NCBI RefSeq assembly: GCF_030530745.1
Contig: NZ_JAUMUI010000012.1
Coordinates: forward strand, 1 to 64,000
Reading direction: 5' to 3'
Length of the DNA stretch: 64,000 nucleotides
Source: Neisseria sp.
GTDB taxonomy: Bacteria > Pseudomonadota > Gammaproteobacteria > Burkholderiales > Neisseriaceae
Below the pieces are notes generated by a model. The model did no database searches, had not been told where the DNA came from, and worked only from the letters and a program-made list of their open reading frames with translations. Both the position numbers and the translations under genes were made by a program. Positions 38,440 through 46,782 of this stretch are shown here, one piece after another (within the stretch, counting starts at the first letter, position 1; every line of letters begins with the position of its first letter).

Positions 38440-38919
38440 ATTGTTTTGATGCGGGCTGTAAACGTTTAGCGACGCCTGCACCAGCAGGCCGTCGGCCGGC
38501 AGCGTGTGCTTTTCGTGTTCGGGCGCGTCGGTCCAGTAGAGCGCGCAGTCGAACACGCCGAAGCCGGCGGCATCCATCACCGACTCCTGCACTTTGACCA
38601 GCAGCTCGGTATGCACGGGAATGCTGTCGGCAAACAGGTTCAGTTTGCGCGTACCCAGCAGAAAGCCCAGCCGTATCGGTTGGCCGGTGTTGTGTGCGTG
38701 GCAGCCGGCAAGCGCGCCTATGCCCTGCGCCATGATTTCCATGCCCGAAAAGCAGGGCAGGCGGTTGTTTTGCAACAGGATATGGTCTGCCCCCACCGTG
38801 GCGGTGGCGGTGAGGTGGCTCTCGCCGTAGTCGGTGATGCAGTCGAGCAGCACCATGCGGCCGCTGTGCGGCAGCAGCGGGGCAACGGCGGTAATGGGGC
38901 AGGTGAGGGGAGTGTTCAT
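38428..38919 (-). CDS. 3-hydroxyacyl-ACP dehydratase, hotdog fold (ApeP-like), APE locus
   Basis: A 163-residue hotdog-fold protein. The N-terminal segment LLPHSGRMVLLD and the central CFSGMEIMAQGIGALAG helix are typical of ApeP-type dehydratases, which pair with ApeI to remove water and form the conjugated double bonds. In this locus the ApeI domain is at the end of the fused ligase (42698-44416). The C-terminal QAV and TGA codon come from a DUS. First gene of the leftward unit. Confidence 0.85.
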   Translation of the reverse strand: MNTPLTCPITAVAPLLPHSGRMVLLDCITDYGESHLTATATVGADHILLQNNRLPCFSGMEIMAQGIGALAGCHAHNTGQPIRLGFLLGTRKLNLFADSIPVHTELLVKVQESVMDAAGFGVFDCALYWTDAPEHEKHTLPADGLLVQASLNVYSPHQNNQAV

Positions 38920-39011
38920 AAGTGCTTCGCGTGATAAGACAACATCATTTTAAAAGCAGGATAAAGCCGATTATATTGCATTGCTGTTTTTTGGTAATCC
39001 CTTAGGTTAAA
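38920..39011. promoter_or_regulatory. Divergent promoter region of the APE locus
   Basis: The 92-bp AT-rich gap separates the leftward dehydratase-reductase-synthase unit from the rightward unit starting with the chain-length factor. Both promoters must lie here, including AT-rich stretches such as gattatattgc. No specific regulator gene is seen next to it. Confidence 0.5.
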
Positions 39012-39788
39012 ATGAGCAGATTTCATTTGCCGGAAATAGTGATGGATTCCACCGAACACTGCCGTTTTTCTTTCGATATTGCCGCATGGCAGGCTTCGTC
39101 GGATCGTGTGGCGGGCTTGGACGCCTGGAGGCAATGGGCGGCAGACGCTGCTTTTTCAGACGGCCTGCCCGATTATAAACCCGGGCTGGCTTTTTTGCCT
39201 GCCATGCAGCGCCGGCGTTTGGGCAAAGCCGCCCGCCTGATGTGCGACGCGGCATGGAATCTGGCCGAACAATATCCCGCCGCCCCACTGGTGTTTGCCT
39301 CGCACGACGGCGAGTTGAACCGCAGTTTCGAGCTGTGGTTGGAACTGATGAAAACCCAATCCGTATCGCCTACTTCGTTCGGCCTGTCGGTGCACAACGC
39401 CCAGGCAGGGCAGTGGTCTGTGCTGCGCAAGGATATGGCCGAAAGCACCGCGCTGGCGGTGGGCTGCGACGGCTTGGAAACCGCGCTGGCCGAAGCTTAT
39501 GCCCTGCTGCAAGAAGGCGCGGAGCATGTTTTAGTGGTGGTGGCCGACGACCCGTTGCTCGAGAAATACGCCGTAGCGTCAGACCGCGCGCCCATGCCTT
39601 ATGCGCTGGCCATGGTGGTGAAGCCCGGCCGGCAATACACGCTGTCGCTTTTTTCCGATAATGCGCCAGAAACCGGCGGCGAACCGTATTGGGGCGCATT
39701 AGACTGGATACGTTTTATGCTTTCAAACAGCCGTGAAGAAACCAGACGTTTCGGAACACGCCGCTGGTTGTGGCAGAAAACCTTATGA
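39012..39788 (+). CDS. Beta-ketoacyl synthase chain-length factor (ApeC-like), APE locus
   Basis: 258 residues, about half the size of a ketosynthase, in the family called chain-length factors of aryl polyene loci. The segment FVFASHDGELNRSF-like (seen as VFASHDGELNRSFELW) and SVHNAQAGQW fit. The catalytic Cys position is replaced (STALAVGCDGLETAL), so it is expected to be inactive and to pair with a true ketosynthase. Start may be 39012 or 39042; both have a weak leader. It overlaps the next gene by 4 bp. Confidence 0.85.
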   Translation: MSRFHLPEIVMDSTEHCRFSFDIAAWQASSDRVAGLDAWRQWAADAAFSDGLPDYKPGLAFLPAMQRRRLGKAARLMCDAAWNLAEQYPAAPLVFASHDGELNRSFELWLELMKTQSVSPTSFGLSVHNAQAGQWSVLRKDMAESTALAVGCDGLETALAEAYALLQEGAEHVLVVVADDPLLEKYAVASDRAPMPYALAMVVKPGRQYTLSLFSDNAPETGGEPYWGALDWIRFMLSNSREETRRFGTRRWLWQKTL

Positions 39789-40543
39789 AAACATTGGATT
39801 ATTACCGCCGTTTTTTCGCCACGCTGTTCGGGTTTGTGTTGTTCGGCGTGTTCGGCGTGCTGTTCAAAATCGTGCTGCTGCCCTACACCCTGAAAAGCAC
39901 CCGCAACGATACTGCCCGCCAGATGAAGGCGCGGCGGCTGATCGGCGGCGTATGGAGGCGGTTTGTCGGATATCTGGTGTGGTCGCGCGTGTTGAGCGTG
40001 AACTTCAACGGCTTGGAAAAACTCGGCAGGCCGGGCCAACTGGTGCTGGCCAACCACCCCTCGCTGCTCGATGTGGTGCTGCTGGTCGGCCATGTGCCCG
40101 AAATCAACTGCATCGTGAAAAAAGATTTGCTGGGCAACCCCTCGATGAAAAGCCAGATTCTCGCCTCCGGTTACATTCCCAACGACGAATCGCTGGAAAT
40201 GATGGAAGAGGTGGATGCCGTTTTCAAAAGCGGGCAGAGCCTGCTGATTTTTCCAGAGGGCTCGCGCACGGGCTGGGACGGGCAGATTAAGCTGCACCGC
40301 GGCGCCGTATCCATCGGGTTGCGCAGCGCCGCCGTCATTACGCCTGTGGTCATTAAAATGAACCCGCCGAATTTTAAAAAAGGCCAGCCGTGGTATAAAA
40401 TCCCACCCCGTACCATTCATTACGAAATTACCGTCGGCAGCGACATCAACCCGCAGGACTGGCTGGCCGAAAAGCCGCTGCCCATCGCCGCACGGCGGTT
40501 GAACGCTTATTTGCAAGACTATTTCACGCGAGAAACGACATGA
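39785..40543 (+). CDS. Lysophospholipid acyltransferase family protein (ApeD-like)
   Basis: 252-residue PlsC-type acyltransferase with an N-terminal membrane helix. The catalytic motif ANHPSLLDVV (a variant of HX4D) is near residue 96, and FPEGSRTGWDG is near 160. In APE loci it may attach acyl groups to the lipid anchor. ATGA overlaps join it to the genes on both sides (39785 and 40540). Confidence 0.88.
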   Translation: MKTLDYYRRFFATLFGFVLFGVFGVLFKIVLLPYTLKSTRNDTARQMKARRLIGGVWRRFVGYLVWSRVLSVNFNGLEKLGRPGQLVLANHPSLLDVVLLVGHVPEINCIVKKDLLGNPSMKSQILASGYIPNDESLEMMEEVDAVFKSGQSLLIFPEGSRTGWDGQIKLHRGAVSIGLRSAAVITPVVIKMNPPNFKKGQPWYKIPPRTIHYEITVGSDINPQDWLAEKPLPIAARRLNAYLQDYFTRETT

Positions 40544-40797
40544 CTTTAGAAACCCAAATCAAACAAATGATTATCGACAGCCTGGGCTTGGAAGACATCA
40601 CAGCCGAAGATATCGAAACCGATGCCCCCCTGTTCGGCGACGACGGCCTGGGGCTGGATTCGGTAGATGCCCTGGAACTCGGCTTGGCCGTGCAGAAAAC
40701 CTTCGGCTTCCAGCTCGACGGTGAAAAAGACAACCTGCGCGAGCATTTCGCCAGCGTTCAAACCCTGGCCGACTTTATCCGCAGCCGCCAAGTGTGA
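40540..40797 (+). CDS. Acyl carrier protein 1 (ApeE-like)
   Basis: An 85-residue acyl carrier protein. The phosphopantetheine serine lies in GLGLDSVDALELGL near residue 43. It carries growing acyl chains of the polyene synthase. It overlaps the preceding gene by 4 bp and is separated from the next carrier by 11 bp. Confidence 0.93.
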   Translation: MTLETQIKQMIIDSLGLEDITAEDIETDAPLFGDDGLGLDSVDALELGLAVQKTFGFQLDGEKDNLREHFASVQTLADFIRSRQV

Positions 40798-40808
40798 AGG
40801 AGCGAACG

Positions 40809-41060
40809 ATGACCGAACAAGAAATCCGCACCATCCTTACCGATGCCTTGGTGAGCCTGTTTGAAATCGAACCCGAACGCATCACGCCCGAAACCAATCT
40901 TTATGAAGATTTGGAAATCGACAGCATCGACGCCATCGACTTAATCGACCACATCAAACGCGAAACCGGCCGCAAACTGCAAGCCGACGATTTCCGCAGC
41001 GTACGCACCGTGGAAGATGTGGTGCAGGCCGTGTTGCGCAAAGACGCAGGTTCGGCATAA
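40809..41060 (+). CDS. Acyl carrier protein 2 (ApeF-like)
   Basis: An 83-residue carrier with phosphopantetheine serine in EDLEIDSIDAIDLIDH near residue 38. The two carriers differ strongly, so they may serve starter and elongation or two different condensing systems. GGAG before the ATG at 40809. Confidence 0.93.
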   Translation: MTEQEIRTILTDALVSLFEIEPERITPETNLYEDLEIDSIDAIDLIDHIKRETGRKLQADDFRSVRTVEDVVQAVLRKDAGSA

Positions 41061-41226
41061 CGGCAATACCGGCGGCCGTTTGAACCCGCCCGCTTTCAGA
41101 CGGCCTGATTTTTACAGCCAACCGGCTTAAGAAAAATTACATACCTTATACTCGGGCTTGGCCTGAGTATGACGAAACGGGTACTAAATACAAGTAGTTT
41201 AACGATACATTATGAGGCCGTCTGAA
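41061..41226. repeat. Intergenic region with a diverged cgggcttgaccc-family arm
   Basis: Contains one DUS (about 41097-41107) and a degenerate copy of the cgggcttgaccc family (tatactcgggcttggcctga at 41146-41165). It splits the rightward APE genes after the second carrier; the membrane-protein start at 41227 follows directly after a DUS. Confidence 0.55.
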
Positions 41227-41766
41227 ATGAAAGCCTTCGGTCGGATTTTTTTGGCGCTTGTCAGCATTTTCTACCCGTTGTTGTGGTATTACGGCCGCGA
41301 CAACGGTATCTTTTTATGGCTGGCCGCCGCCATGTGCGGCCTGTGGCTGGTGCGCGCCGTTTGGCAGAAAACCCGCGCCCAGCGCGCCGTGTCGCTGCTG
41401 TTGGCCGCTTTTTTCGCCGCCGTTATTATTTTCAGACGGCCTGATTCCATGTATTGGTATCCCGTGGCGGTTTCCCTGCTGATGCTTGCCGTGTTCGGTG
41501 CCAGCCTGTTTGCCGAGCAAACCCTGATCGAGCGCCTCGCCCGCCTGCAACATCCCGACCTGCCGCCCGAAGGCGTGCGCCACACCCGCCGCGTTACCCG
41601 AATCTGGTGCGGCTTTTTTATCTTCAACGCCGCCGCCGCCGCGCTGCTGGCATGGTCGGGCAGGCACGACTGGTGGGCGCTTTATACCGGCATCGTTTCG
41701 TATGTTTTGATGGGCGTGCTGTTTGCGGGAGAGTGGATTTACCGCAAAACCGTGCTGAAGGTTTGA
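41227..41766 (+). CDS. Integral membrane protein of the APE locus (COG4648-like, ApeG-like)
   Basis: 179 residues with about six hydrophobic segments and few charged loops. Proteins of this kind lie between the carriers and the AMP-ligase in APE loci; the role is unknown. The ATG at 41227 is chosen because an AGG lies upstream in the DUS; the alternative start at 41212 would translate the DUS itself. Confidence 0.75.
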   Translation: MKAFGRIFLALVSIFYPLLWYYGRDNGIFLWLAAAMCGLWLVRAVWQKTRAQRAVSLLLAAFFAAVIIFRRPDSMYWYPVAVSLLMLAVFGASLFAEQTLIERLARLQHPDLPPEGVRHTRRVTRIWCGFFIFNAAAAALLAWSGRHDWWALYTGIVSYVLMGVLFAGEWIYRKTVLKV

Positions 41767-41890
41767 GGCCGTCTGATAATAAAGGAGCCCGGGAAGTTTG
41801 AAAACTTCCTGACAAAACCGGTACGGGTGAGAATGGCTGTTGCCTGCAGGGCAGAACGGCTTTGCAGCCGCCCTACGCCCGGGCCGTACA

Positions 41891-42451
41891 TTACAGGTTC
41901 TGTATCTGGGTAAAACGGATATTGACTGCCATGCTGATGCAAAGTGCGGCGGCAAGCACCAAGCCGTAATGGCCGAGCACTTCTTCAAAAGGCATGTTTT
42001 TATTCCATGCGCGGGCTATGCCCAGCCAGCAGGCAAAAATCCAGTTGGCCGAGCTGAGGGCGCCCACAATGGAAACCTGTACCGACAACCTGTAGGGGAA
42101 ATCGGCCAATACCGTATTTTCTTTGACATGACGGTCTAAGCGGTGGACTAAAAAACCGTTCAGCGTCAAAACGGCAACACAGATAAACTTGACCCAGAGT
42201 TTGGGATTGTCGAAATAACCCGGCATGGTCAATATGCCGTATACCACCAGCGCGATGCCTGTAGCAATCAGACCCGCCAGCCCCCATACCGCCGTTTTTT
42301 TGGTTTTGCCGATCTGTTCGATTACGGGCTTTCCCAACGGAACCGTATAATTTTTCAGCAGCAGGAAATCGGTGTGCAGCACTTTGGCAAGTACGATGCC
42401 TGCCAAAATGAAGTGTGCGAACACCAAAGCGGTTTTGAAATAAAGTTCCAT
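41891..42451 (-). CDS. Integral membrane protein of unknown function, reversed within the APE locus
   Basis: 186 residues with about five hydrophobic helices, for example FKTALVFAHFILAGIVLA and VWGLAGLIATGIALVVYG. It is transcribed against the surrounding pigment genes. I do not recognise the family. Its position suggests an insertion or an independent gene rather than a pathway step. Confidence 0.7.
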   Translation of the reverse strand: MELYFKTALVFAHFILAGIVLAKVLHTDFLLLKNYTVPLGKPVIEQIGKTKKTAVWGLAGLIATGIALVVYGILTMPGYFDNPKLWVKFICVAVLTLNGFLVHRLDRHVKENTVLADFPYRLSVQVSIVGALSSANWIFACWLGIARAWNKNMPFEEVLGHYGLVLAAALCISMAVNIRFTQIQNL

Positions 42452-42697
42452 AATTACCTCCCTAATAAAAATGAAATTTACAGTTTATAAAAATATATTT
42501 GTTAAATTAAAAAATCACTGTGTTTTAAATGTTGACATAAAATTTCAATATTCGGATATTATAATGACAAACGAAAAAACAGGCCGTTTTTTTGAAAAGC
42601 GGTTGTTAAGGCAAATTAAAGGTATTTTTCTGCGCGGAAACGGTTCGGTATTCGGAACTTTTTAAAGGCATTATTCCAATTTTTATAAAAAAATATA
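42452..42697. other. AT-rich intergenic region before the AMP-ligase gene
   Basis: A 246-bp AT-rich gap between the reversed membrane gene and the ligase/dehydratase gene. It probably contains a promoter for the downstream APE unit. A 64-codon open frame within it has no support. Confidence 0.4.
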
Positions 42698-44416
42698 ATG
42701 GTTATTCAAAAACTTACTAAAATTCTTTCGCCGTTTTTGCCTCAAGGCGATCTAACCGCCGCCAATCCCGCTTGGACGCGTGCCGATTTCAACCGTGCGG
42801 TGTTTTATATTTCAGGCCGTCTGAAAGCGCAGCGCGTGCAAACCGCCGCCTTGTGGTTTGAAGACGCCGCGCTGTTTGCTTGCGCGGTGCTGGCTGCGTG
42901 GCACGCGGGCGCGCGGGTGTTGCTGCCGCCGAATCTGGCGCGGGAAAACGCGGCTTGGGGCGGCACGGCGGATGTCTGGCTGACCGATGCGCCGCATGAA
43001 AAAGCGTTTTCAGACGGCCTCGAAAATCAAGTTTGGGACATCCGCACCTTGTTGGAAGCCGTGCCGCCCGAAACAGAAACCCCGGCCGATTGGCAGATTG
43101 CCGCAGATTCGGAAGCCTGTCTGAAAACATCCGGATCCAGCGGTGAAGCACAGATTATGGTGAAAACCGCCGCGCAGATGGAGGCCGAAGCGGCGGCGCT
43201 GGCCGAAGCCGTGCCGTTTGCGCGCGAAAACCCCGTTGTTATCGGCAGCGTCAGCCCGCAGCATATGTACGGTTTCACTTTCCGTTTCGCGCTGCCGCTC
43301 ACGATGGGCTGGACGCTCGACCGGCCGCAGAATGTGTATCCCGAAACCCTGCTGGCCGCGGCCGCCGCTTATGAAAAAACACTGTGGATCGCCAGCCCGG
43401 CGGTGCTGAACCGTTTGGGCGAAGCGCGCAACTGGCAGGCCTTGCAGGGCAGGGTGGCGGGCATCGTGTCGGCCGGCGGCGTGCTGCCCGAAGCCACTGC
43501 CGATTTATTGGAACAACACGCCGTGCGGCCTTTTGAAATCTACGGCAGCACCGAAACCGGCGTGATCGCCTCGCGCCGGTTTGGGCGGGAATGGCGGCCG
43601 TTTGCCGCCGTTGCCGTCGGCCAAAACAAAGACGGAGCCTTGTGGGCCGAATCGCCGTGGACGGCGGGCCGCTTCCAAACCGCCGATTTAATCGAGCCGC
43701 AGGCGGAGGGCTTTTTATTGCTCGGCCGCCGCGACCGCATCATCAAATTCGAAGACAAACGCGTGTCGCTCAACCAAATCGAACACGACCTGCTCGCCCA
43801 CGAATGGGTGGCCGACGCTTTCTGCGCCCCGCACCCGCAGCACAAGCGGGTGGCCGTGTGGGCGGCGCTGAATGCCGCAGGCATCGAAGCCTTGCGGGAG
43901 AAAGGCAGGGGGCAGGTGGCCGCTGCGCTGAAAACGCACTTGGCTGCCACGCAGGATACCGTCGCCTTGCCGCGCTACTGGCGGTTTGCCGCCGGGCTGC
44001 CGCGCAATGCGCAATCGAAAATCACCGCCGCCGATTTTCAGACGGCCTTCACGCAGGCGCAAACCGCGCCCGAATGGCGGGAATGCCTGTCTGAAACCCC
44101 CAGTGTTTACCGCTTTGAGGGCCGCGTGCCGCTGGACTTGGCGTATTTCGGCGGCCACTTCGCCAATTTTCCGCTGGTGCCCGGCGTAATCGAATTGCAG
44201 TGGGTGCGTGATTTGGCCGCGCGCTTCGACTGGGGCTGCCGCAGCATCGTGCGCGTGGAAAACCTGAAATACCAGCAGTTCGTGCGCCCGAACGACACCG
44301 TGTCTGCCGAGCTGAAATACGATGCCGAAAAAGGCAAATTAACGTTTAAGCTGGAAAACGGCGAAGCGGCATGCGCTTCGGGGCGGATTGTGTTTGGGGC
44401 GTTTGAGGCCGTCTGA
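42698..44416 (+). CDS. Fused aryl/acyl-ACP ligase and dehydratase (ApeH-ApeI-like)
   Basis: 572 residues. The first 445 or so form an AMP-binding adenylation domain: SGSSGEAQIMVK near residue 146, YGSTETGVIASRR near 283 and LLGRRDRIIKFEDKRVSLNQ near 347. It is expected to load the aromatic starter acid onto a carrier protein. The last 110 or so form a hotdog dehydratase domain with GGHFANFPLVPGVIELQW near 488, in the FabA/FabZ style. APE loci generally have both functions, sometimes fused. The stop codon is provided by a DUS (EAV, then TGA). Confidence 0.88.
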   Translation: MVIQKLTKILSPFLPQGDLTAANPAWTRADFNRAVFYISGRLKAQRVQTAALWFEDAALFACAVLAAWHAGARVLLPPNLARENAAWGGTADVWLTDAPHEKAFSDGLENQVWDIRTLLEAVPPETETPADWQIAADSEACLKTSGSSGEAQIMVKTAAQMEAEAAALAEAVPFARENPVVIGSVSPQHMYGFTFRFALPLTMGWTLDRPQNVYPETLLAAAAAYEKTLWIASPAVLNRLGEARNWQALQGRVAGIVSAGGVLPEATADLLEQHAVRPFEIYGSTETGVIASRRFGREWRPFAAVAVGQNKDGALWAESPWTAGRFQTADLIEPQAEGFLLLGRRDRIIKFEDKRVSLNQIEHDLLAHEWVADAFCAPHPQHKRVAVWAALNAAGIEALREKGRGQVAAALKTHLAATQDTVALPRYWRFAAGLPRNAQSKITAADFQTAFTQAQTAPEWRECLSETPSVYRFEGRVPLDLAYFGGHFANFPLVPGVIELQWVRDLAARFDWGCRSIVRVENLKYQQFVRPNDTVSAELKYDAEKGKLTFKLENGEAACASGRIVFGAFEAV

Positions 44417-44579
44417 ACAATATAATGTTCTGCAAATCTACTATCCCCTTGTGGGGAGGGTTGGGAAGAGGGCAAAACGATTGTTGTTTTGATCATGCCG
44501 TTTCCGACTGTCGGTAAGCCTTTCCCATAACCCTATAAATAATGTATTTTTCAGACAGGCATTGTCGGTATAACAAATA

Positions 44580-45326
44580 ATGGATATGAAAACCCTAGCC
44601 CTCATCCCCCACTACAACCACCCCGCCACCGTCGCCCGGGTGGCCGAAGCGGTGCGCGCTTTCGGTTTGGACGTATTGATCGTTGACGACGGTTCGCGGG
44701 CGGACTGCAAGCCGGTGTTGGAAGAAACGGCGCGGCGGCAAGGCGTGGCGGTGCTGTACCGCACAGCCAACGGAGGCAAGGGGGCGGCGGTGAAAGACGG
44801 TTTGGCTTATGCCGAACAACACGGCTACACCCATGTGTTGCAGGTGGATGCCGATGCGCAGCATTGTTTGGACGACACCGCCAAGCTGCTGGCCGCCGCC
44901 GCGCAAAACCCCGAAGCGGTGGTGTGCGGCTGGCCGCAATACGGCGCCGATGCGCCCAAAGCGCGGCTTTACGGCCGCAAAATCACCGATTTTTGGAATA
45001 TGGTGCATACTTGGTCAACCGACATCAAAGACGGCATGTGCGGTTTCCGCCTCTATCCGCTCGCCGCCGCGCTGGCCGTGGTGCGCGAAGAGCATGTGGG
45101 CGAGCGCATGGATTTCGACACCGAAATCTTAATCCGCCTCTATTGGCGCGGGGTTAGGCCGGTGTGGGTGAAAACGCCGGTGCAATACGCCGAGGGCGGC
45201 ATGTCGCATTTCCGCGCTTTTGAAGACAATGTGTTAATCAGCAAAATGCACGCCCGCCTGTTTTGCGGTATGGTGTGGCGGCGTTTGCGGGGGAAGTTGT
45301 GGAGGCCGTCTGAAAGCTATAAATAA
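44580..45326 (+). CDS. Glycosyltransferase family 2 protein, APE locus
   Basis: A 248-residue GT-A fold transferase: LIPHYNHPATVARV near the N-terminus, VLIVDDGSR near residue 35, and the metal-binding DxD in LQVDADAQH near residue 84. The C-terminus lacks membrane helices. Such genes recur in APE loci, where they may glycosylate the lipid anchor of the pigment. Start may be 44580 or 44586. Confidence 0.85.
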   Translation: MDMKTLALIPHYNHPATVARVAEAVRAFGLDVLIVDDGSRADCKPVLEETARRQGVAVLYRTANGGKGAAVKDGLAYAEQHGYTHVLQVDADAQHCLDDTAKLLAAAAQNPEAVVCGWPQYGADAPKARLYGRKITDFWNMVHTWSTDIKDGMCGFRLYPLAAALAVVREEHVGERMDFDTEILIRLYWRGVRPVWVKTPVQYAEGGMSHFRAFEDNVLISKMHARLFCGMVWRRLRGKLWRPSESYK

Positions 45327-45372
45327 AAAAACTTCCGAGCACTGGGCGGCGCAAAACGAACGCGGCAACCGT

Positions 45373-46257
45373 TTGTTTTTGGGCATCACCACGCTGATGG
45401 TGAAATACCTGCCCGCGTGGCTGATGAATCCGTGCATCTGGTTTGTGGTGCTGTATTTTTACGCCACCGCGCCCAAGCCGCGGCGCAATATCGCGCGTTA
45501 CCAGGCAAGGCTTCAGACGGCCTTTCCCGATGCTGTGCTGCCGCAGCGGCTGCCCGTGTTCAAACAGTTTGTGGCGTTCGGCGTGGCGGTGTGCGACCGC
45601 TTCGCCGTGTGGCAGCGCAAAATCCGCTACGAAGATTTGGTGGTGGAGGATCCGGACGGCGTATATGCCCTTATGCACGACCGCAGCCTGCGCGGGCAGA
45701 TTTTCGTGTGCTCGCACGTGGGCAATGTGGAAGTGTGCCGCGCGCTGGTGTCGCAGCACCGGGGCTTCAAGCTCAACGTGCTGGTGCACAGCCGCCATGC
45801 CGAAATCTTTAACGAAGCGCTGCAAAAAGCCGGCGCCGACCGCATCCGGATGATACAGGTAACCGATTTGGATGCGGTGCTGATGATGGAACTGCACCGC
45901 CGCATCGATGCGGGCGAATGGCTGGCGGTGGCCGCCGACCGCGTGCCGGTGCGCGGCGAAAAAACCGTGCCGGTATCTTTTCTCGGCAGCAGAGCCGATA
46001 TGCCGCAGGGCGCCTGGCTGTTGGCTGGGCTGCTGAAAACCCGCGTGCACACGCTGTTCTGCATCAGGCAAAACGGCCGCTATCATCTGAAACTGCGCCG
46101 TTTTTCAGACGGCATCGTATGGCAGCGCGGCAGGCGCGGGGAAGCAGTGGCCGCTGCGGCACAGCGCTTTGCCGATATTCTGGCGCAGGAGTGCGCGCAA
46201 AACCCGCTGCAATGGTTTAACTTTTACGATTTTTGGAACGACGCAAACAATGGCTAA
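45373..46257 (+). CDS. LpxL/HtrB-like acyltransferase, APE locus
   Basis: 294 residues from a TTG start, in the lipid A lauroyl/myristoyl acyltransferase family, with IFVCSHVGNVEVCRAL (HX4D/E-type motif) near residue 112 and an early hydrophobic segment. The conserved upstream residues EHWAAQNERGNRLF are in frame before the TTG but have no ATG, GTG or TTG; only CTG (45310) or ATA (45319) could start there. So the true start is probably non-canonical, or a start codon has mutated. It overlaps the thioesterase gene by 8 bp. Confidence 0.75.
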   Translation: MFLGITTLMVKYLPAWLMNPCIWFVVLYFYATAPKPRRNIARYQARLQTAFPDAVLPQRLPVFKQFVAFGVAVCDRFAVWQRKIRYEDLVVEDPDGVYALMHDRSLRGQIFVCSHVGNVEVCRALVSQHRGFKLNVLVHSRHAEIFNEALQKAGADRIRMIQVTDLDAVLMMELHRRIDAGEWLAVAADRVPVRGEKTVPVSFLGSRADMPQGAWLLAGLLKTRVHTLFCIRQNGRYHLKLRRFSDGIVWQRGRRGEAVAAAAQRFADILAQECAQNPLQWFNFYDFWNDANNG

Positions 46258-46687
46258 ACATATTTATTGCCGCCACAGTATAGAATTGGAAGTGCCTTTT
46301 TTCGACGTTGACGCGATGCACATCGTGTGGCACGGCCATTATGTGAAATACCTCGAAGTGGCGCGCTGTGCCTTTTTGAGCGCCATCGGCTACGACTACA
46401 ACGAAATGGGCAGGCAGGGCTACAGCTGGCCGGTGGTGCAGATGAACCTGAAATATGTGAAGCCCGCCCGCTTCGGCCGGCACATCCGCGTGGAAGCGGC
46501 GGTGGTGGAAATCGAAAGCTGCCTGCGTATCGACTACACCATTTCCGACAGCGAAAGCGGCGCAAAGCTCACCAAAGCCTCCACTACCCAAGTGGCGGTG
46601 TCGCTCGAAAACGGCGAAATGCAGTTTCAAACGCCGGAAAGCTGGCTCTCCGCCGTACAACGCCATCCCACGTTTGAGGCCGTCTGA
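46250..46687 (+). CDS. Acyl-CoA/acyl-ACP thioesterase, 4HBT family (ApeK-like)
   Basis: A 145-residue hotdog thioesterase of the 4-hydroxybenzoyl-CoA type, with the catalytic-Asp region EVPFFDVDAMHIVWHGHYV (quoted in part) near residue 12. It may release polyene chains or hydrolyse misloaded carriers. It starts within the last codons of the acyltransferase gene, and a DUS supplies its stop (EAV-TGA). Confidence 0.9.
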   Translation: MAKHIYCRHSIELEVPFFDVDAMHIVWHGHYVKYLEVARCAFLSAIGYDYNEMGRQGYSWPVVQMNLKYVKPARFGRHIRVEAAVVEIESCLRIDYTISDSESGAKLTKASTTQVAVSLENGEMQFQTPESWLSAVQRHPTFEAV

Positions 46688-46782
46688 AAAAGCATTAGGG
46701 CGGTGGAATTATTTGAAGAATGTTTCCTGTCGTTTGAAGAAATCTACCGCGAAATTTAACCGTTTTAGTGAAAAGGCAACCG

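Noticed and set aside
42471-42665. 64-codon open frame in an AT-rich spacer
   Set aside because: No ribosome-binding site, no recognised features, atypical composition; likely a promoter-containing spacer.
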